DNA of 13,812 bases from positions 1 to 13,812 of the forward strand of contig CAYGFI010000130.1 of assembly GCA_964349045.1 (NCBI GenBank), read 5' to 3'. The stretch comes from JACJXF01 sp964349045. GTDB lineage: Bacteria > Bacteroidota > Bacteroidia > Bacteroidales > GCA-2748055. The position numbers and the translations under genes are program-made. The notes below the pieces were generated by a model, which ran no database searches, was not told the origin of the DNA, and was given only the letters and a program-made list of their open reading frames with translations. This document shows positions 1-6,558 of this stretch, in pieces. Each line of letters begins with the position of its first letter. Positions within the stretch are counted from its first letter, which is position 1.

Positions 1-26
1 TTGTTAAACCAGTTAAATCTACTTTT

Positions 27-374
27 ATGAAAAACGGCATTAATAAAGTGACTCTGGTAGGAAACGTTGGAGAAGCTCCACGGTTCAACCAATTGGAGAA
101 CAAGCTCATGGTAGCACATTTCCCTTTAGCAACCAGTGAAGAATACACTGATAAGGAAGGGAAGGAGGTAAAAAAAACTGAATGGCACAGAATTACAGTC
201 TGGAACAAGCGGGCTGAAGTGGTAAAGAATTATGTTAAGAAAGGAGATCCCTTGTATATTGAAGGAAAAATACAAACCTCCAGTTATGAGGACAAGGAAG
301 GGATCAAACGTTATTCCACTGAAATTATATGTGAAAATTTAATGTTTCTTTCCACAAGAAACGATAAGGCATAA
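27..374 (+). CDS. ssb: Short single-stranded DNA-binding protein (SSB)
   Basis: Binds single-stranded DNA during replication, recombination and repair in the cytoplasm. The 115 residues are essentially one OB-fold: the start NKVTLVGNVG (6-15), the core TEWHRITVW (51-59) with aromatic W53 and W59, GDPLYIEGKIQT (73-84), and SYEDKEGIKRY (86-96), all characteristic of bacterial SSB. The usual SSB is about 150-180 residues, with a disordered linker and an acidic tail ending in a DDDIPF-like hexapeptide that recruits partner proteins. Here the protein ends at FLSTRNDKA, just after the fold, with no acidic tail, and I see no tail-coding sequence in another frame past the stop. In Bacteroidota an ssb gene is often placed between mutY and gldE; neither is visible here, and upstream lies outside the window. 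The ATG at 27 fits the family's N-terminus. The family call is secure; whether it is the main SSB or an accessory paralogue is open. Confidence 0.93.
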   Translation: MKNGINKVTLVGNVGEAPRFNQLENKLMVAHFPLATSEEYTDKEGKEVKKTEWHRITVWNKRAEVVKNYVKKGDPLYIEGKIQTSSYEDKEGIKRYSTEIICENLMFLSTRNDKA

Positions 375-430
375 CTATTGGGTTTCCGAATCGGATAGTT
401 AATTGGGGTTATTCGTTTATTTTTTGGTTT

Positions 431-467
431 CGCAGGACAGATGAAAATTTGTCCTGCGTTTAATTTT
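431..467 (+). terminator. Rho-independent terminator after ssb
   Basis: A 12-bp stem (431-442 paired with 447-458, one G-T wobble) closes on a GAAA tetraloop at 443-446 and is followed by the T-rich run TTTAATTTT at 459-467. The stem bases CGCAGGACA and TGTCCTGCG are exact complements. A T-rich tract follows on the plus strand only, so it should stop ssb transcription. A weaker 6-7 bp inverted repeat (AACTAT/ATAGTT, 373-400) lies just after the ssb stop codon and has no T tract of its own. Confidence 0.85.
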
Positions 468-519
468 GACAGTACCCACTTCAATATAAAAGATATTTAT
501 AAAGTTGAAACTCAGTTTA

Positions 520-549
520 TTGACAATTGAAGATTTTTAAGTATCTTTA
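520..549 (+). promoter_or_regulatory. Candidate distal promoter of carboxylase operon
   Basis: TTG at 520-522 is followed by exactly 19 nt and then TATCTTTA at 542-549. This is one base off the Bacteroidota -7 consensus TAnnTTTG with a -33 TTG at the usual spacing. If used, transcription would start near 556, giving a leader of about 230 nt before the carboxyltransferase start. It lies downstream of the ssb terminator, as expected for a new transcription unit. Inference from motif only. Confidence 0.4.
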
Positions 550-630
550 GATAGTTGAAAAATGATTAGCTTGCAAATTATTGAATGACAGGAAAATAGC
601 GAGCCAATTAAAGATTAGCCACAATAGAAA

Positions 631-660
631 TTCTAAAATTTAATTTTATTCTTACATTTG
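631..660 (+). promoter_or_regulatory. Candidate proximal promoter of carboxylase operon
   Basis: TACATTTG at 653-660 is a perfect match to the Bacteroidota -7 element TAnnTTTG. At the expected 19-nt distance upstream the sequence is TTCT (631-634), so the -33 TTG is imperfect. Predicted start is near 667, giving a leader of about 117 nt. It is the best -7 element in the gap and could act together with the distal candidate. Confidence 0.5.
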
Positions 661-783
661 CAGGGTTAAAAAAGATTGACTTTTGTCATGTTTTGCGATA
701 AAGGTATTATATCAGCATGAAAAATTTGGAATAATGTTGTACACTGCTTTTATCAGATTCAGGTTAATCGAAACCATAAGAAT
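661..783 (+). other. Leader of carboxylase operon with chained mini-ORFs
   Basis: This is the last part of the 409-bp gene-free stretch (375-783). The rest of that stretch holds the terminator and two candidate promoters, and otherwise AT-rich DNA in which I see no gene. The leader contains three tiny plus-strand reading frames joined by overlapping stop and start codons: 688-720 (10 codons), 717-734 (5 codons) and 734-793 (19 codons). The last one runs past the carboxyltransferase ATG at 784 in another frame. Whether any is translated is unknown, and chance is a fair explanation. No riboswitch family is recognisable by eye. Confidence 0.3.
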
Positions 784-2340
784 ATGGACATAAACGGAAG
801 AAATTTCACCAAGTTCCAGGAAAGACTTCATAAGTACAAGAAGCAAAACAGTAAAGAGGCAGCGGAGAAACAGCATTCAAAAGGGAAATTACTGGCTTAT
901 GAGCGTATCCTGATACTTTTTGACAAGGGAACTTTTGAGGAAATAGATGCGTTTGTGACGCCAGCCGCCATAGAGAAGGGTTTTGGAAGGATGACCCATA
1001 CATTTGGTGACGGAGTGATAATAGGACATGGTAAAATTAGTGGAAGGCTTGCATTCGCTTATGCCCAGGATTTTAATGTTATGGGAGGCTCACTCGGCGC
1101 TGTCCATGCTGCCAAAATCATTAAAATTCAAAATATGGCTCTCAAAATGGGTGCGCCGATTATCGGGCTCATCGATTCAGGAGGAGCAAGAATACAGGAG
1201 GGGGTAGCCAGTCTGGCCGGTTATGCCGGTATTTTCTACAGAAACGTACAATCTTCAGGAGTAATCCCTCAGATTTCAGTTATCATGGGACCAGCTGCTG
1301 GCGGGGCCGTTTATTCTCCCTCCATTACTGATTTTGTTTTTATGATCAACAAAACCAGTCATATGTTTGTGACAGGTCCAAATGTAGTTAAAGAAGTATT
1401 AAATCAGGATGTCAGCTTTGAGGACCTGGGTGGCGCCGAAGTCCATGCCAGAAAGAGCGGGGTGGCAAATATGATATATGATGATGAAGAAAACACCTTG
1501 TTGGGAGTTAGAAAATTATTATCTTATCTCCCTTCCAATAATCTTGAAAACTCACCTTATATTTGTATGGCTGAGGAACAAAAGGATACTGATGAAAAAT
1601 TACGCGACGTTGTTCCTGACGATACCAACAAACCTTATGATGTAAAGGATGTCATTAACCTGATTTTTGATAAAGGCAGTTTTTATGAAATCTCTGAGTT
1701 ATTTGCACAGAATATTGTAATCGGATTTTGCAGATTAGATGGCAAAACTATTGGAGTTGTTGCCAACCAGCCAAAAGTACTTGCAGGTACACTAGATATA
1801 AACTCATCTATGAAAGCCTCGCGTTTTGTAAGATTCTGCGATTCATTTAATATTCCGCTTCTTGCACTTGAAGATGTCCCGGGCTTTTTGCCTGGTGTGG
1901 ATCAGGAGCATAACGGAATTATCAGACATGGGGCCAAACTCCTATATGCGTTTGCTGATGCAACTGTCCCCAGAATAACTATTATCCTCAGAAAATCCTA
2001 CGGTGGTGCATATTGTGTTATGAACAGTAAAAACCTTGGCGGGGATTTTAATTACGCCTGGCCTACAGCTGAAATTGCAGTTATGGGCCCTGAAGGTGCG
2101 GTTGCCATACTTTATAGAAAGGAATTATCTGAATCCGATGATCCCGCTAAACTTAAGAAAGAATTAGCAGCAAAATACCGGAATGAAATTGCCAATCCCT
2201 ATATTGCCGATGAAAAAGGTTTTATTGACGAGGTAATTGATCCTTCTATAACACGTAAAAAACTGATTTCCTCTTTTGAAGCATTGGAAAACAAACACGT
2301 AAACGTTCCTTCAAGAAAACACGGTAATATCCCGTTATAA
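784..2340 (+). CDS. Acyl-CoA carboxylase carboxyltransferase subunit (propionyl-CoA carboxylase beta-like)
   Basis: Transfers the carboxyl group from carboxybiotin to an acyl-CoA, probably propionyl-CoA, giving methylmalonyl-CoA in the cytoplasm. At 518 residues it has the usual length of PccB/MmdA-type carboxyltransferases, with two crotonase-fold halves. The N-terminal half has KGKLLAYERI (33-42), DSGGARIQEG (131-140) with one oxyanion-hole GGA, and GPAAGGAVYSPS (169-180). The C-terminal half has ANQPKVLAGTLD (327-338), EDVPGFLPG (363-371), the second oxyanion motif SYGGAYCVM (405-413) and AWPTAEIAVMGPEGAV (425-440). It ends in KHGNIPL, typical of the family. C411 sits where Streptomyces PccB has the substrate-specificity aspartate (GGAYDVM), so the acyl chain preference is uncertain. 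It is the first gene of the carboxylase operon, 9 bp before the biotin carboxylase. A decarboxylase alpha subunit (MmdA) is the main alternative, but the adjacent biotin carboxylase argues for an ATP-dependent carboxylase. Confidence 0.92.
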   Translation: MDINGRNFTKFQERLHKYKKQNSKEAAEKQHSKGKLLAYERILILFDKGTFEEIDAFVTPAAIEKGFGRMTHTFGDGVIIGHGKISGRLAFAYAQDFNVMGGSLGAVHAAKIIKIQNMALKMGAPIIGLIDSGGARIQEGVASLAGYAGIFYRNVQSSGVIPQISVIMGPAAGGAVYSPSITDFVFMINKTSHMFVTGPNVVKEVLNQDVSFEDLGGAEVHARKSGVANMIYDDEENTLLGVRKLLSYLPSNNLENSPYICMAEEQKDTDEKLRDVVPDDTNKPYDVKDVINLIFDKGSFYEISELFAQNIVIGFCRLDGKTIGVVANQPKVLAGTLDINSSMKASRFVRFCDSFNIPLLALEDVPGFLPGVDQEHNGIIRHGAKLLYAFADATVPRITIILRKSYGGAYCVMNSKNLGGDFNYAWPTAEIAVMGPEGAVAILYRKELSESDDPAKLKKELAAKYRNEIANPYIADEKGFIDEVIDPSITRKKLISSFEALENKHVNVPSRKHGNIPL

Positions 2341-2349
2341 ATTCCTTGT

Positions 2350-3855
2350 ATGAAAATAAATAGTTTACTTATTGCGAACCGTGGAGAAATTGCAATCAGG
2401 ATTATGCAGACTGCAAAACTCATGGGTATTGAAACATGGGTAATCAAAACATCCAAGGAACCTAACGCCCTTTACCTGAGTGTGGCAGATCATGTGATTG
2501 ACTTTACTGACCATTCAGAGGAAATTCCTGAATTCCTTGACATTGAAAAAATTGTCAGGGCAGTTAAAGTCCACAAAATATCCGCAGTTCATCCGGGTTA
2601 TGGATTCCTTGCTGAAAGCCCTGTTTTTGCTCAACGCTGCGAAGATGAAAAAATTATTTTCATTGGTCCTTCACCGGATGCCATTCTTAAAATGGGTAAT
2701 AAAACCATAGCCAAACAATTAGCACGAAAGCACAAGATTCCGCTTTTGGGAGGCAGTCTGGGCGATGTGAAAGACTCTCAGGAGGCAAAACTCATTGCGG
2801 ATAAAATCGGTTATCCTGTTATACTTAAAGCCGCTTCTGGCGGAGGTGGAAGAGGTATGAGAATTGTGGAAAGCGAAAAGGAACTCGATAAAATGTTCAA
2901 AATGGCCAGTTCCGAAGCAGCGAAAGCATTTAATGATCCCTCTCTTTTTGTTGAAAAATACGTTCGTAATCCCCGTCATATAGAATTCCAGGTTTTTGGT
3001 GATAAGCATGGAAACTTAATCCACCTGGGTGAAAGAGAGTGCTCAGTACAAAGGAAGCATCAGAAGCTTATAGAAGAATCTCCTTCGGCGGCACTGGATA
3101 ATGAGCTTAGGTTAAAAATGGGTAAAGCAGCTATTAATATTGCAAAATCAGTTGATTATTATAGCGCGGGAACTGTTGAGTTTTTGCTCGATTCTGATAA
3201 TAAGTTTTATTTTATGGAAATGAATACCCGGATCCAGGTTGAACATCCTGTTACGGAGATGGTTACAGGCCTTGATCTCATTGAACTTCAAATACGTATA
3301 GCACAGGACGAGCCACTCCCACTGAAACAAAAGGATGTGCAATTCAATGGTTGGGCAATTGAATTCAGGATCAACGCTGAAGATGTTCAGGCAGGCTTTT
3401 CGCCAAGTCTGGGGATTATTGAGAAAATGTCTCTTCCAAAAAGCAAAAATATTCGGATCGACTCTGGCATCCAGGAGGGGGCTATTATTACACCCTATTT
3501 TGACTCTATGATAGCAAAACTAATTGTTCATGGAGAAACCCGGGAGAAAACAATTCAGTACTCGGCCAATGCACTTAGAAAGCTCTGGATTAAAGGGCTT
3601 AAAACAACAATTCCATTTTGTAAAGCTGTTTTAAATAACAGTAACTTTAAAAAAGGGAAATACGATACTTCTTTCCTGCAAAGGGAAATGAAAATCCATT
3701 ATGTACAGGATAAAGAAGCTGAAATTCTTGCCGCCTACTTTGCAACTTACGATTTTGCCCGAAGTCTGAAATATGACGAAGACAAAACTGTGGATTTTGA
3801 AAAAGGGAAACACATGAATCCATGGATTTTGAATAAGAGATTAAAATCATTATAA
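2350..3855 (+). CDS. accC: Biotin carboxylase subunit of acyl-CoA carboxylase
   Basis: Uses ATP and bicarbonate to carboxylate the biotin on the carrier protein encoded next door. It is an ATP-grasp enzyme: LLIANRGEIAIRI (6-18) starts the N-terminal domain, HPGYGFLAES (81-90) follows, SGGGGRGMR (163-171) is the glycine-rich ATP lid, ECSVQRKHQK (230-239) carries the lysine equivalent to E. coli K238, and MNTRIQVEHP (291-300) carries catalytic R294 and E298. EFRINAED (338-345) starts the C-terminal domain. All key residues are present. It is 501 residues against 449 in E. coli; the extra roughly 50 residues (about 452-501, charged and aromatic) come after the normal end and may help hold the complex together. 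Gaps of 9 and 15 bp to its neighbours indicate one operon. No biotinyl domain is fused to it, so the alpha chain is split into two genes. Confidence 0.94.
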   Translation: MKINSLLIANRGEIAIRIMQTAKLMGIETWVIKTSKEPNALYLSVADHVIDFTDHSEEIPEFLDIEKIVRAVKVHKISAVHPGYGFLAESPVFAQRCEDEKIIFIGPSPDAILKMGNKTIAKQLARKHKIPLLGGSLGDVKDSQEAKLIADKIGYPVILKAASGGGGRGMRIVESEKELDKMFKMASSEAAKAFNDPSLFVEKYVRNPRHIEFQVFGDKHGNLIHLGERECSVQRKHQKLIEESPSAALDNELRLKMGKAAINIAKSVDYYSAGTVEFLLDSDNKFYFMEMNTRIQVEHPVTEMVTGLDLIELQIRIAQDEPLPLKQKDVQFNGWAIEFRINAEDVQAGFSPSLGIIEKMSLPKSKNIRIDSGIQEGAIITPYFDSMIAKLIVHGETREKTIQYSANALRKLWIKGLKTTIPFCKAVLNNSNFKKGKYDTSFLQREMKIHYVQDKEAEILAAYFATYDFARSLKYDEDKTVDFEKGKHMNPWILNKRLKSL

Positions 3856-3870
3856 TTTAAGTATCCGGAA

Positions 3871-4407
3871 ATGAAAGAATCCAACGGGAAAACTACAAAA
3901 GATGTCTTTATTGCCTGTGGTGATGGTAAAAGAAATTTTGAGATTGTAAATCCTCTTGATGTAATTGTTAAGATTAAAGGGAAAAAAATGGATATCCGGA
4001 TATTTGAAGATCCGGACGGTTTCAGTTACCTGATTTATAAAAATCATAAGTACCAGGTCGATATCCTTGAAAAAAACCAGAATAAGTATACTATTATGGT
4101 CAATGGGGTATGGTACTATTTCTCTATCGAGACTCCCATATCTTTTAAACGGCGTAAATATCTGAGCAAAAGTGCATCCATTTCCAAGGTTGAAAAAATC
4201 ATTGCGCCAATGCCTGGAAAAATCCTCGATATTTTGGTGGAAGAAAACTCTGAAATCAAGCAGGGTGAAGCCATCATAATTCTTGAAGCTATGAAAATGC
4301 AGAATGAAATTCTGACTAATGTTTCAGGAAAAGTAAAGAAAGTTTTTGTAAGACAGAATGACTCAGTGATGAAAGATGATATTCTGGTTGAAATTGAAAG
4401 GGGGTAA
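3871..4407 (+). CDS. Biotin carboxyl carrier protein of acyl-CoA carboxylase
   Basis: Carries biotin between the biotin carboxylase and carboxyltransferase. The C-terminal biotinyl domain (about 108-178) has APMPGKI (112-118) and the biotinylation motif EAMKMQNE (139-146), with K142 the attachment lysine. The N-terminal part (about 30-95) is beta-rich, with KNHKYQVDI (57-65), YTIMVNGVWYYF (73-84) and ETPISFKRR (87-95). It resembles the beta-barrel BT linker region of fused propionyl-CoA carboxylase alpha chains, so this protein may dock the carrier onto the complex (inference). At 178 residues it matches the split carrier proteins seen beside such carboxylases. The ATG at 3871 lies 15 bp after the biotin carboxylase stop. 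It is the last gene of the operon, meeting the convergent Ddl gene 16 bp later. A glutaconyl-CoA or oxaloacetate decarboxylase gamma-type carrier is less likely, given the biotin carboxylase neighbour. Confidence 0.92.
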   Translation: MKESNGKTTKDVFIACGDGKRNFEIVNPLDVIVKIKGKKMDIRIFEDPDGFSYLIYKNHKYQVDILEKNQNKYTIMVNGVWYYFSIETPISFKRRKYLSKSASISKVEKIIAPMPGKILDILVEENSEIKQGEAIIILEAMKMQNEILTNVSGKVKKVFVRQNDSVMKDDILVEIERG

Positions 4408-4423
4408 ATCCTTGAATTCGATT

Positions 4424-5401
4424 TTACAGGAATGTATCTTCAATAACTTTGTCGATTATATCTTCCACTCTTAATCCCATGGCTCGTATCTGTTTAGGTA
4501 CAATGCTTTCCTTACTCATTCCGGGAATGGAATTTAGCTCCAGAAAAAATACCTGGTTCCCTCTTACGATAAAATCAACACGAACAATACCCCTGCAATT
4601 CAAATGATCATAAATTTCGGAAGCCATCTGTCTGCAACGCCTGGCAATTTCTTCTGAAACTCTTGCCGGGGTTATCTCTTCGGCTTTGCCTTCGGTATAT
4701 TTAGCTTCGTAATCAAAAAACTCGTTAGTTGATACTATCTCTGTGATTGGGAAAATAATTTCTTCTTCACGTGTTTTTACCAATCCGCAACTAAGTTCAG
4801 TGCCTTTAACATATGATTCAATAATTACTTCATCATCCTCCTTAAAAGCCTCATTTATTGCGCGTTCCATCTCATCAGCTTTATTTACACGGGATGTTCC
4901 GAAACTTGATCCTCCATTATTGGGTTTCACAAAACAGGGGAGACCGACTTTGTCGATAATTTCTTCGTTTGTAAACTCTCTGTATTTATTAATAAGGATT
5001 GCTTCTGCTGTTGTTACCCCAAAGTTTTTCAAATAAATTTTGCAGACATATTTATTGAAGGTTAGCGCCGAAGATAATACGGAAGAAGTACTGTAAGGAA
5101 CTTTCTGCATATCAAGATATGCCTGAAGTTTTCCGTTCTCACCTGGAGTACCGTGAATAATAATGAAGGCATATTCAAATCGAATTTTCCCTCCGTTCGG
5201 AGAAATACTGAAATCTCTAAGGTCAACCGGAGTATCTGTTCCATCAGGCATCTTAGCAAACCACTCCGTACCTTGCACTGTTACCGGGAATGGATTGTAT
5301 TTCTTTTTATTGATAAGCTCAAATATCTGAGCTGCGCTTTTCACTGAGACCACGTATTCGGAAGAGTCTCCTCCTCCAACTATTGCAATATTCCTTGGCA
5401 T
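4424..5401 (-). CDS. ddl: D-alanine--D-alanine ligase
   Basis: Joins two D-alanines with ATP to make the dipeptide used by MurF in peptidoglycan precursor synthesis in the cytoplasm. It is an ATP-grasp ligase of 325 residues, normal for the family. The N-terminal motif GGGDSSEYVVS (9-19) retains E15, the family's catalytic glutamate. HGTPGENG (83-90), CFVKPNNGGSSFG (156-168) and the omega loop YEAKY (231-235) follow; the tyrosine in that loop fits D-Ala rather than D-lactate as second substrate. FLELNSIPGMSKES (286-299) is the metal- and phosphate-binding end. GGGDSSEY is a little unlike the common GG-x-S-x-E-R-E-V-S, but the glutamate and serine are kept. It is the last gene of a minus-strand series after the RluD gene, separated from it by 98 bp, so it may share the upstream transcript and also have its own weak promoter. 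Clustering with a PASTA protein and RluD is a recurrent Bacteroidota arrangement. Confidence 0.94.
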   Translation of the reverse strand: MPRNIAIVGGGDSSEYVVSVKSAAQIFELINKKKYNPFPVTVQGTEWFAKMPDGTDTPVDLRDFSISPNGGKIRFEYAFIIIHGTPGENGKLQAYLDMQKVPYSTSSVLSSALTFNKYVCKIYLKNFGVTTAEAILINKYREFTNEEIIDKVGLPCFVKPNNGGSSFGTSRVNKADEMERAINEAFKEDDEVIIESYVKGTELSCGLVKTREEEIIFPITEIVSTNEFFDYEAKYTEGKAEEITPARVSEEIARRCRQMASEIYDHLNCRGIVRVDFIVRGNQVFFLELNSIPGMSKESIVPKQIRAMGLRVEDIIDKVIEDTFL

Positions 5402-5418
5402 ATGTTTTATATGTAATA

Positions 5419-5426
5419 TAAAGATA
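5419..5426 (-). promoter_or_regulatory. Weak candidate -7 element upstream of ddl
   Basis: On the minus strand this reads TATCTTTA, one base from TAnnTTTG, and would put a start about 11 nt before the ddl ATG. No TTG is found at the expected 19-nt distance upstream. The rest of the 98-bp gap to the RluD gene is AT-rich, with no convincing terminator, so readthrough from the RluD gene is also likely. Confidence 0.25.
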
Positions 5427-5499
5427 AGGTTTTTTGTTTCTCCTTATATGTTTGATATTCCAACTTTCTCATCAGACAATAATATTTTCTTATAAATCA

Positions 5500-6555
5500 T
5501 TATTCCTCAAGTGAATCCTGGTTATCTCTGCCTGAAACATACCTTCTCCACTTTTCAATAACAGTTTGCATATCGTCAGGAATTTCGGATTCAAAATAAA
5601 CATTTTTTCCTGTGGTGGGATGCACGAATCCCAGTGATCGGGCGTGAAGCGCCTGCCTGGGCAGGATTTTAAAACAATTTTGGATAAACTGCCTGTATTT
5701 GGTAAATGTTGTTCCCCTCAGAATCCGGTTCCCTCCATATTCGGGGTCGTTAAATACGGGATGTTTGATATATTGAAAATGAACACGGATCTGATGTGTA
5801 CGCCCGGTTTCCAGCCTGCATTCCACGAGATTTACATAATCGAACCGCTCGAGCACTTTGTAATGAGTAATAGCATGTTTGCCTTCAGAACTGTCTGCAA
5901 AAACATGCATCTTCTTCCGGTCTTTGGGATTTCTGCCCAGGTTTCCTGAAATGGTTCCCTCATCTTCCTCCAAATTTCCCCAGACCAGAGCAACATAGTT
6001 TCTTTTACTGGTTTTGTTAAAAAACTGCAGGGCCAGCTTATTCATTGCCAGCTCAGTTTTGGCTATTACAAGCAAACCCGATGTATCTTTATCAATCCTG
6101 TGAACGAGTCCGGGTCTTTGTTCCCCCGATTGAAACAAGGGATTATCACGCAGGTGATACATCAATGCATTAATCAGAGTTCCCGTGTAGTTTCCATACC
6201 CGGGGTGGACAACCATCCCTGGTTTTTTATTGACAATGATCAGATGATCATCTTCAAAAACTATATTAAGTGGTATATTTTCGGGCAGAAGTTCAATTTC
6301 GCGAGGTGGCTCGGGTAATACAATGGTGATAGTATCACCTGGTTTTACCTTGTAACTGGATCTCACCGAAAAATCGTTTACCAATATATTACCTGCTTCA
6401 GAAGCAGCCTGGATCCTGCTTCGGGAAGTATTTTCAAGGCGGTTAACCAGGAATTTATCAATACGTAAAAGACTCTGTCCCGGGTCAGCTACAAAACGGA
6501 AATGCTCGTAAAGCTCACTGTCTATGAGTTCATCGTCAATAATCCTGTCGGTCAT
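5500..6555 (-). CDS. rluD: RluA/RluD-family large-subunit rRNA pseudouridine synthase
   Basis: Converts specific uridines in 23S rRNA to pseudouridine; E. coli RluD acts on helix 69 positions 1911, 1915 and 1917. The 351 residues comprise an N-terminal S4 RNA-binding domain (about 29-80, starting LRIDKFLVNRL) and a catalytic domain. The catalytic motif is RPGLVHRIDKDTSG (147-160) with D155 as nucleophile. NKKPGMVVHPG (109-119), ETGRTHQIRVH (249-259) and ALHARSLGFVHP (302-313) are the other conserved blocks. S4 plus this length favours RluD over RluA or RluC, though the exact target uridines cannot be read from sequence. The ATG is 3 bp after the stop of the T9SS cargo gene, with GGGG directly before it, so translation is probably coupled. 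The C-terminal tail (about 340-351) is acidic. Confidence 0.92.
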   Translation of the reverse strand: MTDRIIDDELIDSELYEHFRFVADPGQSLLRIDKFLVNRLENTSRSRIQAASEAGNILVNDFSVRSSYKVKPGDTITIVLPEPPREIELLPENIPLNIVFEDDHLIIVNKKPGMVVHPGYGNYTGTLINALMYHLRDNPLFQSGEQRPGLVHRIDKDTSGLLVIAKTELAMNKLALQFFNKTSKRNYVALVWGNLEEDEGTISGNLGRNPKDRKKMHVFADSSEGKHAITHYKVLERFDYVNLVECRLETGRTHQIRVHFQYIKHPVFNDPEYGGNRILRGTTFTKYRQFIQNCFKILPRQALHARSLGFVHPTTGKNVYFESEIPDDMQTVIEKWRRYVSGRDNQDSLEE

Positions 6556-6558
6556 CCC

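Noticed and set aside
1..26. TTG at position 1 as an alternative ssb start
   Set aside because: It is in a different frame and meets a TGA at 28-30. The ATG at 27 matches the family N-terminus.
4404..4427. Imperfect inverted repeat GTAAATC/GATTTTAC between the convergent stop codons
   Set aside because: It has one bulge, is AT-rich and overlaps both stop codons, with no T tract. Too weak to call a terminator, although a bidirectional stop would be expected here.
5644..5949. 101-codon plus-strand open frame
   Set aside because: It is antisense to the well-conserved RluD catalytic domain and shows no family features.
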